From contig CACYGL010000001.1 of NCBI GenBank assembly GCA_902773995.1, positions 1-64,000 on the forward strand: a stretch of 64,000 nt of DNA. The letters run 5' to 3'. The notes under the pieces were generated by a model. The model had not been told where the DNA came from and did not search any database. It saw nothing but the letters and a program-made list of their open reading frames with translations. The translations under genes were made by a program, and so were the position numbers. This document shows, one piece after another, positions 52,947-62,564 of this stretch. This DNA comes from an uncultured Coriobacteriaceae bacterium (GTDB lineage Bacteria > Actinomycetota > Coriobacteriia > Coriobacteriales > Atopobiaceae). Numbering within the stretch: position 1 is the stretch's first letter; each line of letters opens with the position of its first letter.

Positions 52947-54002
52947 ATGAAACGTCATATTGGTTGTCTGAGGCACTTGCCCTTGCTGGCAAGCCTTGCT
53001 ATGGCAGTTGTCCTGTTTGCCGGTGTCGCTCCGGCTTTCGCCCAAGGCACGCTTAAGGCAGTGGCGATGTACCGGCTCTACAATCCCTTTACCGGTGAGC
53101 ATCTGTACACCTCGAGCACGGATGAGCTCACGCGCCTTGACCGGATTGGGTGGAACTACGAGGGCATAGGCTGGTACGCGCCGGTGGAGTCTTCTACGCC
53201 GGTCTATCGTCTCTACAACAGGTATTCGGGAGACCATCACTTTACGACGAGCTTGGATGAGTACAAATCGCTTGTTGCGCTTGGCTGGACCGGCGAGAAC
53301 ATTGGCTGGTACTCTGACGATGCCAAGAGCGTCGAGCTTTACCGGCAGTTCAACCCCTATGCCACTATTGGCACGCATAATTACACAGCATCGCGTGACG
53401 AGAATGACCACCTTGTGTCGTTGGGGTGGCATGCGGAAGGCACCGCGTGGTACGGGCTTGACCGTGCGTCGGTGGGTACCGTCGTGAACGGCACCCCCAT
53501 CCTTGGGACAAGTGAGCACACAAGGAGGCAGGTGAAGGACAACCTCTCCTCTGCGCTCAAGGCTCGCGGCAGGGAGTTTCCATCTGACGTGTACGCGCAG
53601 TATGGAGCGAGCAACGTAGACGAGTTTGTTGACCGTCTCTTTGATGCCGCCGAGGCAGAGGGCGTGCGCGCCGATGTCATCTACGCACAGGCTATGGTTG
53701 AGACTGGCTACCTTGCGTTTGGCGGTGCCGTACAGCCTGAGTACTGCAACTTCAGCGGGCTTGGGGCTACCGATAGCGGTGGCGAACCCAATAGGTTCTC
53801 AAGCGTCTACGAGGGTTTTCTCGCCCAGGCGCAGCATCTACGTGCCTATGCCGGCTATAGCCCTCGTTCATCGAACATAGTGGACCAGCGCTATGGTACC
53901 TGGCTCTTTGGCCGTGCTACTACGGTGGAGGGCCTTTCGGGTACGTGGGCCAGCGATTCTGGTTACGGTGCAAGCATTCTCGCCATTCTCTACAGCTTCT
54001 AG
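52947..54002 (+). CDS. Secreted glucosaminidase-type hydrolase with DUF5648-type module
   Basis: A 351-residue protein: Sec signal peptide (residues 1-32, cleavage after AFA), three DUF5648-type repeats directly after it (about 38-170), then a C-terminal domain (about 195-351) resembling the Flg-J/LytG-like endo-N-acetylglucosaminidase fold: VRADVIYAQAMVETGYLAFG, NFSGLGATDSGG, FSSVYEGFLAQAQHLRAYAG. The Glu in AMVET fits the catalytic acid. ATG 52947 has TTGGGGGGAC upstream. A possible -10 TATACT is at 52911-52916. It would cut the GlcNAc-MurNAc bond. Confidence 0.85.
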   Translation: MKRHIGCLRHLPLLASLAMAVVLFAGVAPAFAQGTLKAVAMYRLYNPFTGEHLYTSSTDELTRLDRIGWNYEGIGWYAPVESSTPVYRLYNRYSGDHHFTTSLDEYKSLVALGWTGENIGWYSDDAKSVELYRQFNPYATIGTHNYTASRDENDHLVSLGWHAEGTAWYGLDRASVGTVVNGTPILGTSEHTRRQVKDNLSSALKARGREFPSDVYAQYGASNVDEFVDRLFDAAEAEGVRADVIYAQAMVETGYLAFGGAVQPEYCNFSGLGATDSGGEPNRFSSVYEGFLAQAQHLRAYAGYSPRSSNIVDQRYGTWLFGRATTVEGLSGTWASDSGYGASILAILYSF

Positions 54003-54049
54003 TAGTGGCCGGGCATTGTTGCCCGGAGCTTCAAGGGGGATATCGTATC

Positions 54050-55813
54050 GTGCAACATGAGAGCCACACGTTCTGCCTGACTAATCGCGTAGCCCTGGTG
54101 ACTACGCTGGGGCTTGCCCTGCTGGGGACTCCCGCCGTTGCATTTGGTGTCGAGAACAGCGTGCCAACCACCGCGGGCACCGCCTCTGTCTTGGAGCCCG
54201 CGCAGTCGCAGGCCGACGAAAGCACCGCTCGACCCGTTGCTTCTCAGGCGACCGATTCGGAAGCTACGGATGAGACCACTCCCAAGGATGCGCCGCAAGA
54301 GCCTGCTGTCAGTGGTGCCGATGAGTCTTCCGCCGCACCTGATGCTGCCAATGAGATAGACACTGCCTCGGAGCAGCAGCCCAAAGCCGAGAACACTGCT
54401 TCTTCTCAGCAGCCGAAGGTTCAAAACGAGGAGACCCCGGAGGTCGGCCAAACCAAGGAGATTCCGGCGGCCACCCAAACCGAGACTACTGCCGTCTCCT
54501 CTGATGCTGCAGAATCCTCATCCCACGCGGAGGCCGTTGAGACAAGCGACTCTACCCCGGCGGCAGCTCCCGAGGACAGTGCATCGACTGCGGCCACGAC
54601 CTCCTCGCTCGCGCCTGCCAAGGAGAGCCTCTCCTCGGTTCCCATGTATCGTCTGTACAACAGGTACAATGGCGAGCACCTTTTCACCACGTCCGCTTCT
54701 GAGGCGCAGAATCTCGTGTCGGTCGGCTGGTCTGGCGAGTCCGTCGCATGGTTTACTCCCAGCTCCGGAAACGCCGTCTATCGCCTCTACAACCCCTATT
54801 CTGGCGATCACCACTACACCACGGACAAGAGCGAGTACGACTACCTCGGTTCCATTGGATGGCGCAAGGAGGGAGAGAAGTTCTACTCGGACGGCTCCCG
54901 AGCCACCCCGGTCTTTCGTCTCTTCAACCCGTATGTGACCATTGCCACGCATCATTACACCACGTCCCAGAGCGAGTACAACTATCTGGGTACGATTGGT
55001 TGGAAGCAAGAGGGCAAGGGCTGGTACGGCGTAGCCATGCCTGCGGATGGCTGGTATGTCTCGCCAACCGGAGAAGAGCTTTACATCCAGGGCGGTGTCG
55101 TGAAGTCAGACGCTGTTGTCACCAACGAATCTGGCCAGGAGCGCTACATCACTTCAGCGGGCTTTGTCGCCAAGGGTTCGAGGTGGACGTCGCCCTCAAG
55201 CGGTATCATCTATGTCACTGCAGACGATGGCGCGATTACTCAGAAGTTCAACCCGCAAGCAGGCCTCGAGTATTGCTGGCTCAAGAGCTCGCCCTATTGG
55301 TCCGGCGCTGGCGTAGTCAAGGAACTCCTCATGAACGTCCACTACTCAAAGGGACGTTATGGGGCATCCATCTCCAAGATCGTCATTCACCACAACATGG
55401 GCAACCTCACGACGGAGACCTGCTATGCCACATGGCAGACGCGCGCTGCATCAGCGCATTATCAGGTTGAGGCAAACGGTACTGTGGGCCAGCTTGTGCT
55501 TGACTCGGACACGGCATGGCAAGCAGGAGACTGGCAGATAAACACGAGAAGCATTGGCATCGAGCATGCGGACTACATAGACGCCTCTGGGCAGTGGCGC
55601 ATGACCGAGGCGACCATCAACTCGGGGGCCCGGCTTGTCGCTGCGCTCTGTCTAGAGTACAGCCTCGGCAGGCCGCAGTGGGGCGTCAACGTAGTGGGGC
55701 ACAACGAGTGTACCTCCACGGAATGCCCCGCCTCGCTCGCCATTGGCGGCTCGCAGCACAACGAGTACCTGGCTAAGGCCCAGGAGTGGTACGACAAGCT
55801 CTCGAGGATTTAG
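54050..55813 (+). CDS. Secreted N-acetylmuramoyl-L-alanine amidase with DUF5648-type module
   Basis: A 587-residue protein: signal peptide (hydrophobic core VALVTTLGLALLG, residues about 15-33), long Ser/Thr/Ala/Glu-rich linker (35-195), three DUF5648-type repeats (about 198-326), a beta-rich stretch with repeat-like GWYVSPTGEELYIQGG, and a C-terminal Amidase_2 domain (about 425-587) with zinc His in IVIHHNMGN, SAHYQVEANG and VGHNECTSTECP. It cuts the lactyl-peptide bond. GTG 54050 follows AAGGGGGAT. A hairpin (54009-54026) precedes it. Last of the wall-enzyme array; a strong terminator follows. Confidence 0.88.
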   Translation: MQHESHTFCLTNRVALVTTLGLALLGTPAVAFGVENSVPTTAGTASVLEPAQSQADESTARPVASQATDSEATDETTPKDAPQEPAVSGADESSAAPDAANEIDTASEQQPKAENTASSQQPKVQNEETPEVGQTKEIPAATQTETTAVSSDAAESSSHAEAVETSDSTPAAAPEDSASTAATTSSLAPAKESLSSVPMYRLYNRYNGEHLFTTSASEAQNLVSVGWSGESVAWFTPSSGNAVYRLYNPYSGDHHYTTDKSEYDYLGSIGWRKEGEKFYSDGSRATPVFRLFNPYVTIATHHYTTSQSEYNYLGTIGWKQEGKGWYGVAMPADGWYVSPTGEELYIQGGVVKSDAVVTNESGQERYITSAGFVAKGSRWTSPSSGIIYVTADDGAITQKFNPQAGLEYCWLKSSPYWSGAGVVKELLMNVHYSKGRYGASISKIVIHHNMGNLTTETCYATWQTRAASAHYQVEANGTVGQLVLDSDTAWQAGDWQINTRSIGIEHADYIDASGQWRMTEATINSGARLVAALCLEYSLGRPQWGVNVVGHNECTSTECPASLAIGGSQHNEYLAKAQEWYDKLSRI

Positions 55814-55835
55814 GGTAAAGCGGTTCGAGACAGCG

Positions 55836-55875
55836 AGACGCCCCGTCGGGTATTCCGGCGGGGCGTCTTTCCTTT
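55836..55875 (+). terminator. Intrinsic terminator after the wall-enzyme array
   Basis: A 10-bp stem AGACGCCCCG (55836-55845) with CGGGGCGTCT (55859-55868), followed by TTCCTTTT. Lies between the amidase and the convergent glycosyltransferase. Confidence 0.9.
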
Positions 55876-58310
55876 TAGAAGTGCCAGTAGGAGTTGAGCG
55901 GTCCGTAGGTCCTCAAGTGTGGGCTGTAGGAAGGATCGCCCTCGGCGTAGTACGACGGCCATTTCATGCGCATGAGACCAATCTCGTGCTCAAAGCGGTC
56001 GTGCTGCTCGGGGGAGTAGTCGGAGCCGCGGGAGACCGACTCGAAGTGCGTGAGCGCCACCTGGGGCGTGTACACCACCAGCAGACCTCGCTTGCGAAGC
56101 CGCAGGCAGAAGTCGACGTCGTTGAAAGTCACGGCGAATGTCTCGTCGAGCCCTCCCAGCTCGTCGAAGAGCGCGTGACGGACCATGAGGCAGGCCCCTG
56201 TCACGGCGGAGAGGTCCTGCTCGCACTCGACCAGTGACCAATAGCCATGGTCACTGTCGGGAAGGTCCGTCCCAAAGTGGTTGGCACACCCTCCGCTTAC
56301 GATGACGCCAGCGTGCTGGATGGTGTTGTCGGGGTAGAGGAGACGCGCACCAACCGCTCCAACGTCTTCACGAGACGCAAGGCCCACCATGCGTTCGAGC
56401 CAATCCGGTGTCCTCAGTTCCATGTCGTTGTTCAGAAGGAGCAAATAGTCGCCGGAGGATTCCTGGGCACCATAATTGATGATGCTCGAGTAGTTGAAAT
56501 CGCCCTTGCCCTGCCACGTGACTACGCGCACGCGCCCCTTGTTCTCATGCTGTACCTGCTCGTAGTACGAGAAGGTCTCTTCGCGCTCGCTGTTGTTCTC
56601 GATAACGACCACCTCGTAGTTGTCATAGGTGGTCCTGCCAAGGATGGAGTCAACGCAGCGCTGGAGAAGCTCCACGTGGTCGCGCGAGGGGATGAGGATG
56701 GAGACGAGCGGCTGCTTGGCGGGTGGCCTATGGAACACATGGTACGAGAAGGGACGCTCTCCCTCGGATACCTCGACGTCTACGCCTATGCGCTTGAAGT
56801 GGGCGCGCACCGCGGCCATGCCCGCCTCCTGCGCGTAGGTCTTGGCGTCGCTGCTCGTTGCCGTGGACGTCTCCCACATGCGCCAATGGTAGAGGACGCG
56901 GGGTACGTGGGTAACGCGGCGGGCCTTCTCTACGGCCTGCAGCGTAAGGTGGTGGTCCTGCGCGCCCTCGAACGCGGGGTTGTCAAACTCCAGGTTCATG
57001 AGGAGGCTGCGGCGCACCGCAAGCATGTGACAGATGTAGTTCTTGCAGGTGAGGAGGTCAATCTCGAACTGCGGCTTGAGGAACGGCTGTACGTGCGTGC
57101 CTGCGGGGTCAATCTTGTCCTCGTCGCAGTAGAGCACGTCCGTCTCGGGATCTTTGTTCACGGCTTCGGTGTAGTGGAAGAAGAGGTCCGGCTCGATCGT
57201 GACTTCGTGGTCGACAAAGCCCACGAAGTCACCGGTTGCCGCGCGGATTCCCGCAGCCGTGTTGAGCGTGATGCCCAGATTCTTGTGGAGCGTGATGCTG
57301 CGGATTCTCTCGTCAGACGCAACGGCGGCAGCAACCTCCTCGGCAAGCTCCCCGTCCTCGGGGGACGCGTTTACCAGGATGAGCTCCCAGTGCGGATAGG
57401 ATTGCGAGACAAACCCTGCCACGAGGTCCTCGAGCTGCTGGTGCGTGGTGTGGAAAAGCGGGACAACGACGCTCCACGTGACCTCGTTGTCAAAGCGCAC
57501 CTCGCTCTGGAGGCGAAGCTCCCAGGGCTGGACCTGCTGCTTGTGGAACCACTCGTTGTAATAGGGGTCGCGATCAGCGGACCTCGTGAGGACCTCGTTC
57601 TCGTAGACCAAGTGGTCGAGGTCGGGCTTTGCCAGCTCGAAGAAGGTGTGCTGGTGGGGGTCAGCTTTGTCCCAGGCGTCAAAGATGACGGTGCGCTCGT
57701 CTCTGGGCAGCCGGACCGAGAAGACCGTCTCGCGGAACTTGACCGTGCCCGAGAAGCGTGCATCGAACTTCTGGGAGCCCATGAAGATGGGCGCGGAGTC
57801 TATGGGCGCCAGCGCCTGGTCTCGCACGCGAAGTGCTACCTCGCCATCCTCACGCCAGGGGACGCGGACTGCCACGCGCACGATGGCGGAGCCCCTGTCG
57901 GGAATGGCTTTCTTGATGAAGATGGTCGAGAAGAGGAACTGGCGGCCATTGTCGTAGTCGCGAATCCTGCTCGTGAGGTCCTTGTGGACGCGGTAGTTCA
58001 TGCGGGACTGCAGCTTGGCGTCGCGAAGGCTCACGGTTGCCGCGCCAACCTCAAACCACGCGCTTGCATCCTGTATGGCCCCGTCGGAGGCATAGATGGT
58101 GTAGGAGATGTTGGAGGTGCTGGAGTGCACGTCGACAAGAACGACCACGGCTTCGGTAGGCGTGTCGCGGAAGACCTTGGCGGGCACGTCCTCGCCGTTG
58201 TCATCCTGAGCGCTAATATCGAGGAGCGCGTCTGGAGAGACGCCTTCGAGAGAAATGAGCTGGTAGATCTTCTCGGCATTCCTGCAGATGCCCATGGTAG
58301 TGATGTTCAA
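55875..58310 (-). CDS. Large glycosyltransferase with two GT2 domains
   Basis: An 811-residue protein (from a TTG start with AAGGCGG 5 nt upstream; ATG 58352 and ATG 58295 are alternatives). An N-terminal beta-rich domain (about 1-260) precedes one GT2 domain (about 285-530; WSVVVPLFHTTHQQLEDLV, FVGFVDHEVTIEPD, CDEDKID) and a second (about 560-811; PLVSILIPSRDHVELLQ, VVVIENNS, LLLLNNDMEL, DVDFCLRL). Such tandem proteins build surface polysaccharides, often rhamnans, in the cytoplasm. The first domain has DHE where the usual DxD would be, which may affect activity. Divergent from rfbA. Confidence 0.88.
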   Translation of the reverse strand: MNITTMGICRNAEKIYQLISLEGVSPDALLDISAQDDNGEDVPAKVFRDTPTEAVVVLVDVHSSTSNISYTIYASDGAIQDASAWFEVGAATVSLRDAKLQSRMNYRVHKDLTSRIRDYDNGRQFLFSTIFIKKAIPDRGSAIVRVAVRVPWREDGEVALRVRDQALAPIDSAPIFMGSQKFDARFSGTVKFRETVFSVRLPRDERTVIFDAWDKADPHQHTFFELAKPDLDHLVYENEVLTRSADRDPYYNEWFHKQQVQPWELRLQSEVRFDNEVTWSVVVPLFHTTHQQLEDLVAGFVSQSYPHWELILVNASPEDGELAEEVAAAVASDERIRSITLHKNLGITLNTAAGIRAATGDFVGFVDHEVTIEPDLFFHYTEAVNKDPETDVLYCDEDKIDPAGTHVQPFLKPQFEIDLLTCKNYICHMLAVRRSLLMNLEFDNPAFEGAQDHHLTLQAVEKARRVTHVPRVLYHWRMWETSTATSSDAKTYAQEAGMAAVRAHFKRIGVDVEVSEGERPFSYHVFHRPPAKQPLVSILIPSRDHVELLQRCVDSILGRTTYDNYEVVVIENNSEREETFSYYEQVQHENKGRVRVVTWQGKGDFNYSSIINYGAQESSGDYLLLLNNDMELRTPDWLERMVGLASREDVGAVGARLLYPDNTIQHAGVIVSGGCANHFGTDLPDSDHGYWSLVECEQDLSAVTGACLMVRHALFDELGGLDETFAVTFNDVDFCLRLRKRGLLVVYTPQVALTHFESVSRGSDYSPEQHDRFEHEIGLMRMKWPSYYAEGDPSYSPHLRTYGPLNSYWHF

Positions 58311-58512
58311 TCTGACCGCCTTGTGTTGTCCCTGTGGCTTTGTCCTGCGCATTCGCAGTGCCCAAGTATACGATTTGCTCGTTGGGGAGTGGTGCGTCAG
58401 GGGTCGAGGCCTGCAATTTACATGACGAGGGGGAACGTCTAGGCTGGTACCGGGGCTGCGCCCTCTACAATTTTCGCATTGCGCCACACATATCCGATGG
58501 GAGAGACTTCAC

Positions 58513-59415
58513 ATGAAGGGCATCATCCTTGCCGGCGGTTCCGGCACGCGGCTCTACCCGCTCACCACGGTCACCAGCAAGCAGCTCCTCCCGGTCTACG
58601 ACAAGCCCATGGTCTACTACCCGCTCTCCACGCTCATGCTGGCGGGCATCCGCGACATCCTCATAATCTCGACCCCGCGCGACCTGCCCAACTTCGAGCG
58701 ACTCCTGGGCGATGGGTCAGACTTCGGCATCTCGCTCTCCTACGCCGAGCAGCCCGAGCCCAACGGCCTCGCGCAGGCCTTCGTCATTGGCGCGCCCTTC
58801 ATCGACGGCGGTCCGTGCGCGCTCGTGCTGGGCGACAACATCTTCTACGGCAACGGCCTCTCGCGCCACCTGCGCCGCGCCGCGGCAAACGCCGAGGCAG
58901 GCCGCGCGACGGTCTTCGGCTACCGCGTGGACGATCCCGAGCGCTTTGGCGTCGTCGAGTTCGACGAGAACTACAACGCGGTCTCCATCGAGGAGAAGCC
59001 CGCGCACCCCAAGAGCAACTACGCCGTGACCGGCCTCTACTTCTACGACTCCCGCGTGACCGAACTCGCCGCCGCCGTGAGGCTGTCGGCACGCGGCGAG
59101 TACGAGATCACCGACCTCAACCGCATGTACCTCGAGGACGGCTCGCTCGACGTGGTGACGCTCGGCCGCGGCTACGCGTGGCTGGACACGGGCACCATGG
59201 CCTCGCTCTTCGAGGCATCGCAGTTCGTGCGCACGGTCGAGACGGCGCAGGACCTACCCGTCTCCGTGCCCGAGGAGATCGCCTACGACAACGGCTGGGT
59301 CTCCCGCGAGCGGCTGCTCGAGTGCGCCGAGCGCTACGGCAAGAGCGACTACGGCAGGCACCTGCGGATGGTTGCCGAGGGCGGCATAGTTCCCACGAGG
59401 CCCTACGATGACTAG
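58513..59415 (+). CDS. rfbA: Glucose-1-phosphate thymidylyltransferase
   Basis: A 300-residue enzyme making dTDP-glucose, the first step to dTDP-L-rhamnose. It has [17 protein letters not shown] (residues 2-18), the [17 protein letters not shown] segment, LGDNIFYG and [23 protein letters not shown] 58513 follows GGGAGAGAC. rfbB, rfbC and rfbD are not nearby. The downstream glycosyltransferase overlaps by 8 nt, so the two are co-translated. Confidence 0.95.
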   Translation: MKGIILAGGSGTRLYPLTTVTSKQLLPVYDKPMVYYPLSTLMLAGIRDILIISTPRDLPNFERLLGDGSDFGISLSYAEQPEPNGLAQAFVIGAPFIDGGPCALVLGDNIFYGNGLSRHLRRAAANAEAGRATVFGYRVDDPERFGVVEFDENYNAVSIEEKPAHPKSNYAVTGLYFYDSRVTELAAAVRLSARGEYEITDLNRMYLEDGSLDVVTLGRGYAWLDTGTMASLFEASQFVRTVETAQDLPVSVPEEIAYDNGWVSRERLLECAERYGKSDYGRHLRMVAEGGIVPTRPYDD

Positions 59416-60661
59416 TCAGGCTTCTCCGCGGCTCTCGGTGGTAATCCCCGCGCACAACGGAGAGCGCTACCTCGAGGAGTGCGCGGCCAGCGTGCTGGGG
59501 CAGGACTTCAAAGATCTTGAACTCATCCTCGTGGATGACGCATCCTCCGACGCCACGCGAGACGTGATCGGACGCCTTGCGGCTGCCGATCCCCGCGTAA
59601 GGCCGGTCCTTCTCGACGAGAACCAGGGTACGTTAGGCGCCCGGCAGGCAGGTGTTGCCGCAAGCAGGGGAGCGTACGTGACGCTTGTCGACCAGGATGA
59701 CGAGTTTGCCCCAGGGGCGCTTGCCAAGGTGATGGTGCATGCGGGTGAGGCGGACATCGTGCACTTTGGGGTGTGCGTGGAGCCTGAGAGCGAGGCTGCC
59801 CAGAGGGCCGCTGCCGGCATGGAGGGCTTTCTCACGCCTGTGGCCCGCCGCCTCGAGGGCAAAGAAATTCTCCGCGTGCAATTCTCCGAGCAGGGAAACT
59901 TCGACTGGCACGTGCATCACAAGCTCTATGACGGTGATCTCGCCCGTCGAGCATGGGGGATGTCTGCCAAGACCCGCCTGCTCCTCTCGGATGACATCTA
60001 CCTCTGTATGATTCTTGACTCGCTTGCGGGCTCCTACGTGGGCCTTGGCGATGCACCGTGGTACGTCTACCACTTGGGCAGGGGGGAGACGCTTGGCGCG
60101 CGAGAGACGCTCGACGCTCTGCGTAGGACCTCCGAGCGCGAGCTCAAGGGCTGGCACCTCATGCGCGACTTTGCGAGTGACCATGCCTTGGACCTGCCGC
60201 GCGACGACTGGTCGGAGCGCGTTGCCGACGCGCGCGACCGCATCTACGAGAACGTCTCGAACGAGATGATCGACGGATTGCCTGCGGCCGAGCTTCCCCA
60301 GGCCGTGGACATGCTGCTCTCGCAGTGGCCGGCCGACGCCGTGGCAGGGGAACTCTGGCGCTATGTCCGCGACCGCGCCTACGAGCGTTTTGACCGCCAT
60401 GTCGAGCCCACGCGTGGCGACTCCCTCGACCAGGTGCTAACGCTTGCGCGCCGTGCCGACGCCCTTATCGCTCCCGGGGATGGCTCCGAGCGCTACCGCC
60501 AGATGAAGGGCGTTGCCCAGACGCACCTCCGCGAGCTTGCCGAGCGCCATCCTGACCAGGCGGGATGGCTCGTAGACGCACCCGCTGGAAGTGGCAGCCC
60601 CTCTCGTGCCGGCGGCGCCTCCGGCATGCTGCGCAGGCTTCTCGGCAGGCTCTCGCGGTAG
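59408..60661 (+). CDS. Family 2 glycosyltransferase
   Basis: A 417-residue GT-A glycosyltransferase: [20 protein letters not shown] (residues about 10-29), [11 protein letters not shown] and a TLVDQDDEF acceptor/metal motif (about 95-103), then a helical C-terminal half of about 250 residues. It starts inside the rfbA end (ATG 59408). Likely adds a sugar to the same surface glycan; donor and acceptor are unknown. Confidence 0.87.
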   Translation: MTSQASPRLSVVIPAHNGERYLEECAASVLGQDFKDLELILVDDASSDATRDVIGRLAAADPRVRPVLLDENQGTLGARQAGVAASRGAYVTLVDQDDEFAPGALAKVMVHAGEADIVHFGVCVEPESEAAQRAAAGMEGFLTPVARRLEGKEILRVQFSEQGNFDWHVHHKLYDGDLARRAWGMSAKTRLLLSDDIYLCMILDSLAGSYVGLGDAPWYVYHLGRGETLGARETLDALRRTSERELKGWHLMRDFASDHALDLPRDDWSERVADARDRIYENVSNEMIDGLPAAELPQAVDMLLSQWPADAVAGELWRYVRDRAYERFDRHVEPTRGDSLDQVLTLARRADALIAPGDGSERYRQMKGVAQTHLRELAERHPDQAGWLVDAPAGSGSPSRAGGASGMLRRLLGRLSR

Positions 60662-60715
60662 CACTCTCGAACGGCAGGAGTGGTGCCCGCACTTCTCCGC
60701 AATCATCGTGGAGCG

Positions 60716-60745
60716 TTACCACGTCTGCGCTGTCTTGGCTACAAT
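60716..60745 (+). promoter_or_regulatory. Promoter candidate for rnj
   Basis: TTACCA (60716-60721), 18-bp spacer, TACAAT (60740-60745), leaving a leader of about 145 nt before rnj. Confidence 0.4.
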
Positions 60746-60895
60746 AGATTGGCTAGAGCACCAATGTGTTCGCCCAGCGGCCATTGGGACACAAACCGTA
60801 GCTGTTGCGGCTGGTGGCACACGGCCATCAGGACCGCTCACTAAATAACGGCATACGCCGTACGTATTGACCCCGAGGAAAGGATTCCCCCAGCA

Positions 60896-62560
60896 ATGCC
60901 AAAGAAAGAAACCGCCCTCAAGATCATCCCGCTTGGTGGTCTTGACGGGATCGGCAAGAACATGACCGTGTTCGAGTACGGAAACGACATGGTCATGATC
61001 GACGCCGGCCTCATGTTTCCCGATGACGAGCAGCCTGGTATCGACCTCATCCTGCCTGACTACACCTATGTTCTTGAGAACGAGGACAAGCTGCGCGGCA
61101 TTATCATCACCCACGGCCACGAGGACCACACGGGCGCCCTCCCGTACCTGCTGCAGGACCTCACGCACAAGGTGCCCATCTACTCCAGCAAGCTTACCCT
61201 TGGCATCATCGAGGGCAAGCTCGCCGAGCACAACATCAAGAGTCCCAAGTTCCGTGAGGTTCAGGACGGCTCGACCATAACCCTGGGTGCGTTCAACATC
61301 ACGTTCTTTGCCATGACGCACTCCATTCCAGCTGCGTTTGGCGTCTTCATGAACACGCCTGCGGGCAACGTCATGCACACCGGCGACTTCAAGCTTGACC
61401 AGACCCCCATCGACGGCGTGCGTCCCAACTACGCTGCCATCAACCGCTTCGCTGCCGAGGGCGTCGACGTCCTGCTCTCCGACTCCACCAACGCCACGCG
61501 TCCTGGCTTCACGCCGTCCGAGGCGGCCGTTGGGCCCGCGCTGCGCCACATCATCAAGAACGCGCCCGGCCGCGTCTTCGTGGCCTCGTTCTCGAGCCAC
61601 ATCCACCGCCTGCAGCAGATCTGCGACGCCTCCGTGGCGGTTGGCCGCAAGGTTGTGGTGACGGGCCGCTCCATGGTCACCAACACCAAGGTTGCCCGCG
61701 AGCTTGGCTACCTGCGCATTGCCGACGAGAACATCATCGACGCATATGACCTCGAGAAGCTCCCGGACGAGCAGATCGTGGTCCTCTGCACGGGCAGCCA
61801 GGGCGAGCCCCTCTCGGCGCTTGCCCGCATGGCCAACGGCGAGCACAAGAGCCTCTCGATCCACGAGGGCGACACGGTCATCATCTCGGCCAACCCCATC
61901 CCGGGTAATGAGAAGAGCGTCCAGGGCATCATCAACTCGCTCTCAAAGCTGGGCTGCGACATCTACGACAAGAGCCAGGCCCTGGTTCACGTCTCTGGCC
62001 ACGGTTCGCAGGAGGAGCTCAAGCTCATGCTTGCCATGGTCAAGCCGCGCAACTTCATGCCGGTCCACGGCGAGGCCCAGCACCTTCGCGCCCACGCCAA
62101 GCTCGCGCAGCAGGTCGGCATTCCCGAGAAGAACATCTTCATCCTCGACAACGGTGATTCGCTCGAGGTTCGTCACGGCAAGGCCCGTCGCGGCCCCTCG
62201 GTCGACTCCGGCGTGGTCTACGTCGACGGTCTGTCCATCACCGATGCCAACCCCGTGGTCTTGCGCGACCGCCAGCGCCTTGCGCAGGATGGCGTCATCA
62301 CCTGCGTGGTTGCCATCCGCTCGAGGAACCACTCCGTCGACACCATCGACCTTTCTGGGCGAGGCGTCTCCTTCGCCACGGACGAGGTGCTCATGGACGA
62401 TGCCCGAGCGCTCGTTCGCTCCCAGGTCGAGCGTCTCGAGAAGGGCAACGGTGCGAGCATTGACACCGTGCGCAAGGGCGTGAGAAACTCGCTTTCCAAC
62501 TTCCTCTGGAGCAAGACGCACACGCGACCGATGGTGATACCGGTCGTGATGGAGGTCTAG
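60896..62560 (+). CDS. rnj: Ribonuclease J
   Basis: A 554-residue metallo-beta-lactamase/beta-CASP ribonuclease with 5'-3' exonuclease and endonuclease activity. It has THGHEDHTGALPYLL (metal ligands, about residues 73-87), GDFKLD, a DSTNATRPG segment, the beta-CASP motif with SFSSHIHRLQQ, and VSGHGSQEE with PVHGEAQHL. The C-terminal domain is normal in length. The start is preceded by GAGGAAAGGA. With pnp it gives the cell its main mRNA exonucleases. Confidence 0.95.
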   Translation: MPKKETALKIIPLGGLDGIGKNMTVFEYGNDMVMIDAGLMFPDDEQPGIDLILPDYTYVLENEDKLRGIIITHGHEDHTGALPYLLQDLTHKVPIYSSKLTLGIIEGKLAEHNIKSPKFREVQDGSTITLGAFNITFFAMTHSIPAAFGVFMNTPAGNVMHTGDFKLDQTPIDGVRPNYAAINRFAAEGVDVLLSDSTNATRPGFTPSEAAVGPALRHIIKNAPGRVFVASFSSHIHRLQQICDASVAVGRKVVVTGRSMVTNTKVARELGYLRIADENIIDAYDLEKLPDEQIVVLCTGSQGEPLSALARMANGEHKSLSIHEGDTVIISANPIPGNEKSVQGIINSLSKLGCDIYDKSQALVHVSGHGSQEELKLMLAMVKPRNFMPVHGEAQHLRAHAKLAQQVGIPEKNIFILDNGDSLEVRHGKARRGPSVDSGVVYVDGLSITDANPVVLRDRQRLAQDGVITCVVAIRSRNHSVDTIDLSGRGVSFATDEVLMDDARALVRSQVERLEKGNGASIDTVRKGVRNSLSNFLWSKTHTRPMVIPVVMEV

Positions 62561-62564
62561 GCAC

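Noticed and set aside
56247-58442. 731-codon open frame on the plus strand
   Set aside because: It is the exact antisense of the two-domain glycosyltransferase; its translation is low-complexity Val/Gly/Arg-rich with no family match. GC-rich codon bias leaves such antisense frames open.
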